The position numbers and the translations under genes were made by a program. The notes beneath the pieces were generated by a model. It was not told the DNA's origin and searched no databases. It was given only the letters and a program-made list of their open reading frames with translations. Shown here piece after piece: positions 42,947 through 53,398 of a stretch of DNA of 64,000 bases (positions are counted from its first letter, which is position 1; each line of letters opens with the position of its first letter). The stretch lies in contig NC_091147.1 of assembly GCF_041381155.1 (NCBI RefSeq), positions 7,772,837 to 7,836,836 of the forward strand, in the 5' to 3' direction. Origin of the DNA: Argopecten irradians (lineage: Eukaryota; Mollusca; Bivalvia; Pectinida; Pectinidae).

Positions 42947-43757
42947 TTTTTAATTTTCTTGCCATGTCTCGGTCAGATGTGATGGGTATTGAATTATGTG
43001 TTTGTATATATTTTATGGACGAAATTGACGTGATATATTGATTTTGTTTTTTATTGCTTCATATATCAACTGAGTAAGAGGGGTAACAATGCATGTTTAC
43101 ATTGCAAAGAATAACAGAATACCAATATAATAAACACTATGATGTTCACAGGGAATACATAATGGGGCGGAACAATAGCCCATTGACAACGAAACGTAAT
43201 CCAATAAGGACTAAAAACAATGTAATGTATTAAGTACATAACAGTTCGTTGGCACGTTAAGAGTAGCAACCGAGAGCCTTTTTAACTGATATCCACAATG
43301 AAACAGATCAAGAGCAATCACTGTAATATAAGTCGTTAATGCCAAGGGAATATAATGATCGGTAGCTATCTGATACAAGTGATGTCATCTTTATGTAAGA
43401 TAGATAATAACATTTCTATATTTGAAAGCCATCATTGATCTGGTAGAAGGTCGATGGTTACTCCCATTCATGTGATATTTTACCCTCTCCTTCGGTTTTA
43501 TTATGACGAGATTGTCTGCCGTATTGACTTACAGCATATATATACACGTTAGAAATCAGGTCAGTAAACTGCAGTCCTTCACCTCAGGATACTGCTAGTG
43601 TATATATCTTCATCTGCAGTATAGAGGTAAACAGGGACGATATGCTGAATAATACTCTCCGTTCTTATTAATTTCATATATGAGGTTTGTATGATAACGT
43701 TTCTATTTTAGAGCGCCTGTCAAGCGGAATTGATTTGGCTTGGTTTGGTTGATTGGA

Positions 43758-44240
43758 TCTGTTTGTTTGATTGATTGATTATTAATGTCCTATTAACAGC
43801 TATGATCATGTCAGGACGGTTCTCATGAATGCAATGTGTAGCGTGTGTATAGCGCGAGATATTTGTGCTGTGTCTTCTTGTATATTAGAACTGTTGCCCT
43901 TTTTATAGAGCTACAGTTGTATATCACCGAAGCAAACCAACAACGACACCAAGCAACACACCCAACTCGGTAGCATTATACTGACAACAGGCGAACCAGT
44001 CGTCCCACTCCCTGTATGCTTAGCGCCAAGCAGGCGCAGAAAACACCACTTTTAAAGACTATGGTGTGTCCATGCCATTGGACAGAACCCAAATCATACC
44101 TCACATGGACGAGCGTTGAATAAAAGTCCAAAAGTGAGGCGGTGTCAAGGGAGATGTAAGGAAGATCAAAATCAGGTAGGAAGAGATGAAAATATTAGAT
44201 CTTGAATTTAGTCGGCTTTTACGATCATGCAATAAGGGCA
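43758..44240 (-). mobile_element. Family A element, near full length, minus orientation
   Basis: The plus strand runs from a GATT/TTTG tail through 'taatgtcctattaacagct', 'gtgctgtgtcttcttgtata', 'gcgaaccagtcgtcccactc' and 'tttagtcggcttttacgatc' to 'gcaataagggcaacagg'. Moderately diverged. Confidence 0.85.
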
Positions 44241-44245
44241 ACAGG

Positions 44246-44296
44246 TTGATTGGATCAACGCCTATTAACAGCCAGGGTCATTTAAGAATGGGCTGT
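44246..44296 (-). mobile_element. Second family A 3'-tail fragment next to the palindrome
   Basis: 'cgcctattaacagccagggt' with 'catttaaga' repeats the family A 3' end right after the copy ending at 44,240 and just before the long palindrome. Confidence 0.6.
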
Positions 44297-45366
44297 CATG
44301 TGCACAGGGACCTGGCACGAACATTTTTAACCAATAGTATACATATATGTAATATTGTATCAAGGGTATGAACTCGGCGATCGAGAAAAACGGACCTATT
44401 TTTTTAAAACCGTGATTATTTTAATAAATGGGTAATATACAACATTGACTGATATCTTACCTTAAAGAGAAATATTTATCTTTCCAGTGAGTGCTTGATG
44501 AACAAAATTGGCCAAGTATTGACGAAGTTATGGCTTGATGAATCGGGAAATTTACAAAAAATATGCTAGGTAGACATTTCCCTGTCCGGTCGAAATGTCG
44601 TCTCGGCTCTAATGGGTACCTCAAAAATCACCAAAATCACAAAATCTACGCTTGTGGTGGTAAACAGTACCCATAACTGTGTTCATCCACAATCTCCTTT
44701 GGAGGTGTCATGACCCGTACTTTGTAGAAACATTGTGTAGCTCACTTACTTTAACCGTCACCGCCATGTTCTTTTTTCTTTCAGAACGCTTCTCGACTTT
44801 ACATATCGTGACTACATTATGCAAATTATGTAATGTTGTGCTTATGTGTAAACTCGAGAAGCGTTCCGAAGAACAAATGAACATAGCGGTGACGGTTAAA
44901 GTAAGTGAGCTACACGATGTTTCTACAAAGTACGGGTCATGACACCTCCAAAGGAGATTGTGGATGAACACAGTTATGAGTACTGTTTACCACCACAAGC
45001 GTAGATTTTGTGATTTTGGCTTGGTTTTTGAGGTGCCCATTAGAGCCGAGACGGCATTTAGACCTGACAGGGAAATGTCTCCCTGGCATATTTTTCGTAA
45101 ATTTCCCGATTCATCAAGCCATAACTTCGTCAATACTTGGCCAATTCTGTTCATCAAGCACTCAATGGAAAGATAAATTATTTCTCTTTAAGGTAAGATA
45201 TCAGTCAATGTTGTATATTACCCATTTATTGAAATAATCACGGTTTTAAAAAAAAATAGGTCCGTTTTTTTCTACTGCCGAGTTCATACCCTTGATACTA
45301 TAATATTATATTTATATGTATACTGTTAGTTTAAAAAAATCGTGCCAGGTCCCTGTGGACATGTGT
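44297..45366. repeat. Long palindrome (foldback), ~520-bp arms, almost no spacer
   Basis: The left arm starts CATGTGCACAGGGACCTGGC. The right arm ends with its complement (GCCAGGTCCCTGTGGACATG). Matching pairs continue inward through 'accttaaagagaaa', 'caaaatcacaaaatctacgc', 'cacaatctcctttggaggtg' and 'gaacgcttctcga' to a centre near 44,824-44,831. Mismatches and small indels are sparse outside the central 40 bases. Open frames at 44,679-44,942 (+) and 44,708-44,971 (-) give near-identical 87-residue peptides only because of the symmetry. Confidence 0.95.
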
Positions 45367-46349
45367 ACATTGTGTCAAGAGCGTCAAAGGGACATGAAAC
45401 TTAAATCAGGTGTTCTGTGAGCCTAGATATGGTCAGATGTTTATTGAATATTTTATTACAATGATTGGTTATCTAAAACGACACGAAAACGTGGAAAATA
45501 CCGACACAAAAAATGATAAAAATAGACCGTCATATTCTATTTTTGGAGCACAAAGCTGGTCGAAAGCGAGGTTATAATAAACAACAAACTTGCTGACATG
45601 ACAAGAATGTTACTTTTCCACATTTTAAGATTGAAGTTCAAGCCATATTTGTCAATATTTGTTATAAAACAATTTGTATTTAGCGTCACAATAACTGATA
45701 TATATTACTTAGTAAGGTATCTGACACATCTTAAATATGTACTTTGCTCAAATTCACATGGTTTATTTAGATTCTAAAAGTAAAACATCAGTTTAATTAT
45801 GTTTATGACTCATACATGTTTTATTTCAAATACTTCAAAAGAATTCTTCAATGCTATCTGCATAAGAAAGTTAGAAAGCAAAAACCGGTTTAGAGTTAAA
45901 AATCTCAAATGAAACTATGCATCCGTTTCATATGATTAAGAGTCTGAATGATAGTTACTATCCATGTGTGGTGTTTAAAGTTAATGTTCAATTTTAAATT
46001 TTTCGAAAAGCATGGCTGCCGGAGATGTTTGTCACGATGTCATAAAACAATGAATCAGTTCTGTACGAAATCGTGAGAATGATATTTTGTTAACTCTGTT
46101 CTATTGCCATTCCAGTGGATTAGTGGCGGGGCATGTCCTCGTTACTACACACAAGGGGACTATACAACTGTGATGTAATATCAGTGGATGACTACGGGTT
46201 TAATGATAGGTAGACTTGTAAGTACAACATAGGATGGTGTAGTCGATACATTGTCAACTCTACTACAGATGGAAACGATGTAACGTCGGAACACAACATA
46301 TGTGTCCAAATAAATAACTTCAGTACATTTCACATTAATCCACAACGAC

Positions 46350-46625
46350 AACAAAACATATAGGGAGTGGTGGGATGACTGCTTTGTCCGCTTTTGTTTT
46401 TAGTTTAATGTCACCGGGTGGGTGACCTGTCATGGGCACAACGCTAACAAGAGAGCACTGCAGCATATAACCAAATCGTATTATACTGACAAAGGCGAAT
46501 CTAACATCCCACTGCCGCTGAGCGCTAAGTAGGAACAAAAACTACCTCTTTTATAGACTATTATGTGCCTCGGTATTCCTCACCGTGAGGCAGTGTCAGT
46601 AGAACCTAATACGGGGGGATCCGTA
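46350..46625 (-). mobile_element. Family A fragment (diverged)
   Basis: Clearest at 46,478-46,600: 'ttatactgacaaaggcgaat', 'gctgagcgctaagtaggaac' and 'ctcttttatagactattatg' match the family's middle part in minus orientation. The outer limits are approximate. Confidence 0.6.
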
Positions 46626-46984
46626 CGTACCTGTCAATAGGGCGTTAAGCAAATATTTTGTACCTATGTATTTACCGCCAGGTGATTAAATCTTGCTTGT
46701 AACAACCATTTTGATTGTTTTCTAAGCAATCACGTCACAGTTTGTAACATCGCCTCTGATTGGTTGATTCAACGGCGTAGTGATACTGGTATCTAAAAGG
46801 GGGAAATCGAAGTTCATGAGATCAGACTGAATTATACGCTATAACTTGAAATTGGTATGCTTTGTCGCGATTACAAAAATCAGAGTGTATTTTCACCATT
46901 ACATCCAGAGTAACGTTTGATTGTTGTGTAATATTCCTATCCCCATTACATAAAAGCGATATCTCAATATTCAAGCTGGCAGGT

Positions 46985-47292
46985 TGATTAAGCATAATGT
47001 CCTGTTCACATCTAGGCTAATTTAAAGATGGCCTTCTCAGTATACAATACGTTGTTGCCTGTGTGGAAGTTTCAGTTTAGTGCTGTGTCTCTTTGTAAAC
47101 GCTCTTGCCCTTTTGACAGTACTAGCATTCTGCCAACACACCAGAAGCTACCACTTATATAAACTATGGTGTGTCTCAGATCTTCACGACTCGAGGGTGA
47201 ACGATAATGTAATGTCAATAGAGACGGCAGGAGGAAGAAGACGAAAATATAATATACCAAATTTAGTTGCCTTTTTCTATCATGACATGGGG
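46985..47292 (-). mobile_element. Family A element, diverged and shortened
   Basis: Tail-like 'ataatgtcctgttcacatct', then 'tgctgtgtctctttgtaaac', 'agaagctaccacttatataa', 'actatggtgtgtctcag' and finally 'ccaaatttagttgccttttt'. A middle part is missing. It ends directly against a family B (MITE-like) fragment. Confidence 0.7.
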
Positions 47293-47295
47293 ACA

Positions 47296-47563
47296 GCACA
47301 CCATTGAAAAGTTTGAGCTTCTAATTTTACTTCACGTTAAAAATATAAAAAAAAACAATTAATTGCATCCCGAAAAAATTCCATGCCACTATATCCTATA
47401 TGGAATGAAGTACTGATTGCGCATGCCACAAAGGCGAAGTAAATTATTTTATATTATTTTTGTGTTAATTATATAGATATATATATATATACCCGATTTT
47501 ACACCAATTATTGTTCAAATGATGAATATCATTTAAGCTCTGTCGGCGGTGGAGCACCTTTAA
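47296..47563. mobile_element. Family B (MITE-like) element, left end missing
   Basis: Long colinear match to 38,100-38,360: 'ccattgaaaagttt', 'aattgcatcccgaaaaaa', 'tgaagtactgattgcgc', 'caattattgttcaaatgatg' and the right terminal repeat GGAGCACCTTTAA at 47,551-47,563. The left terminal repeat and about 100 bases are absent. An (AT)n run interrupts it near 47,475. Confidence 0.75.
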
Positions 47564-47611
47564 ATTAATCTTAAACTAGGGTTATAAAATCATAAATATG
47601 CAAAGTAGTTC

Positions 47612-48028
47612 AGTTCAGTTCTTTATTACTTCGAACCGTTTGGTTCAACACTGGTGCAAATACATTAAGTACAGTGCAGAGATTGACAATTACACACACC
47701 TTACGTAGTGTAGAGAGACATCTCACGTGGTTACTATAAATAATGCTTAATAAATTCAATTACATATACATATATTAAACGCAGAAACTATATACCATCA
47801 AACTTTTCCTTTTCATTGTCACCTCAAACTATTCACAGTACATAATCACATCAAGAGCATTCATCGAACACTATAAATTCAAAATATTCAAAATTCAATA
47901 TAAATTCAAGATAACGTTCTCATATAATGTATTTCTAGATATCTAAAAAAAGATATTATTTGGTCATTTCTGAAAGATAATATATATGCTTATTTCCTCA
48001 AACACATTCTGACATTCTCACAAATATT
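47612..48028 (-). mobile_element. Putative LINE 3' end with short tandem tail
   Basis: On the minus strand the segment ends AATAAAGAACTGAACTGAACT: a poly(A)-type signal followed by GAACT repeats, as seen at the 3' ends of some non-LTR retrotransposons. It probably belongs with the reverse-transcriptase remnant at 48,815-48,945, from which it is separated by an inserted family A element. Confidence 0.4.
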
Positions 48029-48031
48029 ATC

Positions 48032-48535
48032 ATGTTATGGCTCTACAAATAGGGCGTTAGAATTGAACCTGCTGTCCCTACTGCATGATCGTAAAAGGCG
48101 ATTACATCCTAACTTACTTTAACTGTCCTAATGTCTCCCTTGGTACCGCCTCATTCTTGGCCTTGAATTCAGCGATCCCCCCTGTGATGTAGGCTCTGGG
48201 TTCTGTCCACTGGCCGAGGCACGCCAAAGTCTTTAAAAATGGTAGTTTCTGCTCCTGCTTAGCGCTCAGCATACATGGAATGGGACGACTGGTTCGCCTG
48301 TTGTCAGTATAATGTGACCTGGTGGGGTGTGTTGCTTGGTGTCTTCGGCGGCATGATTCTGTGATATAGCATATAAAAAGGACAACAGTTACTCTATACC
48401 AGAAGACAAAACACGAACATTCCGCAGTTTCCAAAAACACGCATTTAGCACCTTACACACGCTACTCTCTGCATACATGGGAGGGCGTCCTTACATGCCC
48501 CTGGCTGTTAATAGGACGTTAATTAATCAAACCCT
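48032..48535 (+). mobile_element. Family A element, near full length
   Basis: Starts 'tacaaatagggcgttagaat', continues 'gcatgatcgtaaaaggcgat', 'tgcttagcgctcagcataca' and 'gggacgactggttcgcc', and ends 'ttaataggacgttaattaat' plus CAAAC-rich tail. A 108-codon minus-strand open frame inside it is not conserved among copies. Confidence 0.88.
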
Positions 48536-48814
48536 CAAACAAGCTCACTATCATGTTGTTTTAATATCAGTGATTAAGGTAATAAAAAACATATACTATT
48601 ATCTAATAAATCATTTACACATGTACCGTTAGTGATCAAAATTCTACGAACGTTAACCAATTAGAACAAATTAAAATTGGCAATTTGGCAAACATAAAAT
48701 ACCCAACTACAATGTCTTATATACTTTGATAAGTTTGCTAAAAAAAGTATCAGTAGTTGTCATTAATTGTAAAAATTAAACATACGTTTTTTAGTATAAT
48801 TCTATCACTTAATA

Positions 48815-48945
48815 ATTGTTTTTCTAATATCTTTAAATTGTTCGCATTTAATAACGAAATGAAATTCATCCTCAACCTTTGCATGACTGACATATTCTAA
48901 AACAACGTTCAGTATTATTATAACGACCAACCTCAATATTCAACT
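48815..48945 (-). pseudogene. LINE reverse-transcriptase C-terminal remnant, frameshifted
   Basis: The minus strand reads KLNIEVGRYNNTERCFRICQ, S-C, then after a frame change VEDEFHFVIKCEQFKDIRKT. The order 'GRYNN...R.C..C...EDE.HF...C..F.D.R' is the well-known cysteine-rich end of invertebrate non-LTR retrotransposon ORF2 proteins. The frameshift and in-frame stops show it is dead. Further coding upstream (to about 49.5 kb) is too decayed for me to read. Confidence 0.75.
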
Positions 48946-49692
48946 TAAGTGACAACAAACGCAACTTTCTTATTTTTTTCTCTTAATTTTGGAAGCCAAT
49001 AGTATAACAATAATATATGGTAATATGAAAAGGACAGAAAACATGTTCTACTAGAAACTGTAAACTAGAAAATAATTGACAAAGAAAATATATAAAATAA
49101 CCAGACATAGGTGGATTGGTTGTTAACGTTTGAAATCATTTAAAGACCTTTTATAGTATTAAGAGACTGTGGTATGTTCGTCTTGTGTCAGTTCCTAATA
49201 GTGAAATATCCTGTTCATATATACTATTACCTCAATAGAAAAATTCTAAAATTGAAACAAGCATTTGTATGTTTCAAACAGAAATTTTTCCAGATATTCA
49301 GAAAAGCAATAAATAGTGAATCATACAATTATTTAACATACACATTTTATAATATTCAACTACATCTTCATGATCATACTTAAAACTGATAATATATATC
49401 AACAAGTGTTTCGTTACAGTACTTGGGAATTTGTAAAAATAAAGTATTAGACACTTATGAATCAGTATAGAGAATTATTAGTAATATTTACGATTATGTA
49501 ACACATACACAAATGTTTCATAGACACTTATAGCGCGACTAGTGCTAACGGCGATAAGGTCAGGATCTTATCTGACGACGGGACTTGTTTTGTCTGGATG
49601 TCAAACGGAGTGGAAAATATACCTAGTATGTCTATTTTGCAGATTTTAAAAACAAATTAGAAACAATGAATAACATATAGCTATATTTATTA

Positions 49693-49719
49693 ACGATGAT
49701 GATGATGATGATGATGAGG
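49693..49719. repeat. (GAT)n microsatellite
   Basis: Eight GAT/ATG-phase units, 'cgatgatgatgatgatgatg', just left of the large family A/minisatellite locus. Confidence 0.9.
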
Positions 49720-49749
49720 AAATTGAATTTAATGGAACCTTTATTTGTT

Positions 49750-52700
49750 TGCTTTATTACGTCTAACGTCCTATTAACAGAAAGGGTTATGTAAAGACGT
49801 TCTCCCATGTATACGGTGTTTTCAGGGTCATGTAAAGACGTTCTCCCATGTATACGGTGTTTTCAGGGTCATGTAAAGACGTTCTCCCATGTATACGGTG
49901 TTTTCAGGGTCATGTAAAGACGTTCTCCCATGTATACGGTGTTTTCAGGGTCATGTAAAGACGTTCTCCCATGTATACGGTGTTTTAAGGGTCATGTAAA
50001 GACGTTCTCCCATGTATACGGTGTTTTCAGGGTCATGTAAAGACGTTCTCCCATGTATACGGTGTATTCAGGGTCGTGTAAAGACGTTCTCCCATGTATA
50101 CGGTGTATTCAGGGTCGTGTAAAGACGTTCTCCCATGTATACGGTGTTTTCAGGGTCATGTAAAGACGTTCTCCCATGTATACGGTGTTTTCAGGGTCAT
50201 GTAAAGACGTTCTCCCATGTATACGGTGTTTTCAGGGTCATGTAAAGACGTTCTCCCATGTATACGGTGTTTTCAGGGTCGTGTAAAGACGTTCTCCCAT
50301 GTATACGGTGTTTTCAGGGTCATGTAAAGACGTTCTCCCATGTATACGGTGTTTTCAGGGTCATGTAAAGACGTTCTCCCATGTATACGGTGTTCTCAGG
50401 GTCATGTAAAGACGTTCTCCCATGTATACGGTGTTTTCAGGGTCATGTAAAGACGTTCTCCCATGTATACGGTGTTTTCAGGGTCGTGTAAAGACGTTCT
50501 CCCATGTATACGGTGTTTTCAGGGTCATGTAAAGACGTTCTCCCATGTATACGGTGTTTTCAGGGTCATGTAAAGACGTTCTCCCATGTATACGGTGTAT
50601 TCAGGGTCGTGTTAAGACGTTCTCCCATGTATACGGTGTATTCAGGGTCGTGTAAAGACGTTCTCCCATGTATACGGTGTTTTCAGGGTCATGTAAAGAC
50701 GTTCTCCCATGTATACGGTGTTTTCAGGGTCATGTAAAGACGTTCTCCCATGTATACGGTGTTTTCAGGGTCATGTAAAGACGTTCTCCCATGTATACGG
50801 TGTATTCAGGGTCGTGTAAAGACGTTCTCCCATGTATACGGTGTATTCAGGGTCATGTAAAGACGTTCTCCCATGTATACGGTGTTTTCAGGGTCATGTA
50901 AAGACGTTCTCCCATGTATACGGTGTTTTCAGGGTCATGTAAAGACGTTCTCCCATGTATACGGTGTTTTCAGGGTCATGTAAAGACGTTCTCCCATGTA
51001 TACGGTGTTTTCAGGGTCATGTAAAGACGTTCTCCTATGTATACGGTGTTTTCAGGGTCATGTAAAGACGTTCTCCCATGTATACGGTGTTTTCAGGGTC
51101 ATGTAAAGACGTTCTCCCATGTATACGGTGTTTTCAGGGTCATGTAAAGACGTTCTCCCATGTATACGGTGTATTCAGGGTCGTGTAAAGACGTTCTCCC
51201 ATGTATACGGTGTTTTCAGGGTCATGTAAAGACGTTCTCCCATGTATACGGTGTTTTCAGGGTCATGTAAAGACGTTCTCCCATGTATACGGTGTTTTCA
51301 GGGTCATGTAAAGACGTTCTCCCATGTATACGGTGTTTTCAGGGTCATGTAAAGACGTTCTCCCATGTATACGGTGTTTTCAGGGTCATGTAAAGACGTT
51401 CTCCCATGTATACGGTGTTTTCAGGGTCATGTAAAGACGTTCTCCCATGTATACGGTGTTTTCAGGGTCATGTAAAGACGTTCTCTCATGTATACGGTGT
51501 TTTCAGGGTCATGTAAAGACGTTCTCCCATGTATACGGTGTTTTCAGGGTCATGTAAAGACGTTCTCCCATGTATACGGTGTTTTCAGGGTCGTGTAAAG
51601 ACGTTCTCCCATGTATACGGTGTTTTCAGGGTCATGTAAAGACGTTCTCCCATGTATACGGTGTTTTCAGGGTCATGTAAAGACGTTCTCCCATGTATAC
51701 GGTGTTCTCAGGGTCATGTAAAGACGTTCTCCCATGTATACGGTGTTTTTCAGGGTCATGTAAAGACGTTCTCCCATGTATACGGTGTTTTCAGGGTCGT
51801 GTAAAGACGTTCTCCCATGTATACGGTGTTTTCAGGGTCATGTAAAGACGTTCTCCCATGTATACGGTGTTTTCAGGGTCATGTAAAGACGTTCTCCCAT
51901 GTATACGGTGTTTTCAGGGTCGTGTAAAGACGTTCTCCCATGTATACGGTGTTTTCAGGGTCATGTAAAGACGTTCTCCCATGTATACGGTGTTTTCAGG
52001 GTCATGTAAAGACGTTCTCCCATGTATACGGTGTTCTCAGGGTCATGTAAAGACGTTCTCCCATGTATACGGTGTTTTCAGGGTCATGTAAAGACGTTCT
52101 CCCATGTATACGGTGTTTTCAGGGTCGTGTAAAGACGTTCTCCCATGTATACGGTGTTTTCAGGGTCATGTAAAGACGTTCTCCCATGTATACGGTGTTT
52201 TCAGGGTCATGTAAAGACGTTCTCCCATGTATACGGTGTTTTCAGGGTCATGTAAAGACGTTCTCCCATGTATACGGTGTTTTCAGGGTCATGTAAAGAC
52301 GTTCTCCCATGTATACGGTGTTTTCAGGGTCATGTAAAGACGTTCTCCCATGTATACGGTGTTCTCAGGGTCATGTAAAGACGTTCTCCCATGTATACGG
52401 TGTTTTCAGGGTCATGTAAAGACGTTCTCCCATGTATACGGTGTTTTCAGGGTCATGTAAAGACGTTCTCCCATGTATACGGTGTTTTCAGGGTCGTGTA
52501 AAGACGTTCTCCCATGTATACGGTGTTTTCAGGGTCATGTAAAGACGTTCTCCCATGTATACGGTGTTTTCAGGGTCATGTAAAGACGTTCTCCCATGTA
52601 TACGGTGTTTTCAGGGTCATGTAAAGACGTTCTCCCATGTATACGGTGTTTTCAGGGTCATGTAAAGACGTTCTCCCATGTATACGGTGTTTTCATGGTC

Positions 52701-53398
52701 ATGTAAAGACGTTCTCCCATGTATACGGTGTTTTCAGGGTCATGTAAAGACGTTCTCCCATGTATACGGTGTATTCAGGGTCGTGTAAAGACGTTCTCCC
52801 ATGTATACGGTGTATTCAGGGTCGTGTAAAGACGTTCTCCCATGTATACGGTGTTTTCAGGGTCATGTAAAGACGTTCTCCCATGTATACGGTGTATTCA
52901 GGGTCATGTAAAGACGTTCTCCCATGTATACGGTGTTTTCAGGGTCATGTAAAGACGTTCTCCTATGTATACGGTGTTTTCAGGGTCATGTAAAGACGTT
53001 CTCCCATGCATACGGTGTTTTCAGGGTCATGTAAAGACGTTCTCCCATGTATACGGTGTTTTGTGTGTATGTACTATGACGTCGGTGGAGCGTGTTTTGG
53101 GATTCGTGTTAAGTCTTCTTGTGTATATGGAATTATTGTCCTATTTATAGTGCTATATCACTGAAGCATGTCGTCAAAGACTTAAAGCCACATACCCCAC
53201 CTAATTTCATTATACTGACAACGCGCGAACCAGTCGTCCCACTCCCTTTATGCTGAGCGCTAAGAATGAACAGAAAGGAACACGTTCATAGACTTTGGTG
53301 TCTCTACGCCAGTAGACAGAGCCTACCTCAGGAGCGCTCAACGGAAACGTTAGGAATATGAAGAAGAGAAAAAATAATATTCTAAATTTAGTCGGTAA
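49750..53398 (-). mobile_element. Family A element carrying an internal 41-bp minisatellite
   Basis: Left part: 'tctaacgtcctattaacaga' (element 3' end, minus orientation). Right part after the array: 'gtgctatatcactgaagcat', 'gaaccagtcgtcccactccc', 'gctgagcgctaag', 'aatattctaaatttagtcgg' (element body and 5' part). The array therefore sits inside one element copy, at the place where other copies have a single 'gtcatgtaaggacggcctcc-catgtatgcagtgt' segment. Confidence 0.9.
49782..53062. repeat. 41-bp minisatellite, about 80 units
   Basis: Unit anchor GGGTCATGTAAAGACGTTCT followed by 'cccatgtatacggtgttttca', a period of exactly 41. Nearly all units are identical. Variant sites are TTTTC/TATTC/TTCTC and GTCATG/GTCGTG. 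There are no unique spacers between units. Confidence 0.98.

Noticed and set aside
44679..44971. Two nearly identical 87-residue proteins on opposite strands
   Set aside because: They are mirror images produced by the palindrome. There is no recognisable domain or splice context.
48114..48440. 108-codon minus-strand frame (also 73 codons at 27,941-28,162) as a conserved small gene
   Set aside because: Both lie antisense inside family A elements. Other copies have stops and frameshifts in the same region, and the changes look neutral.
50504..50737. Open frames through the 41-bp array (MYTVFSGSCKDVLPCIRCF type)
   Set aside because: Period 41 cycles the three frames, so they are by-products of the repeat. 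Other units contain variants that break them, and there is no start or exon context.
49782..53062. CRISPR-like array of direct repeats
   Set aside because: The 41-bp units are joined head to tail with no unique spacers, there are no cas genes, and the context is eukaryotic.
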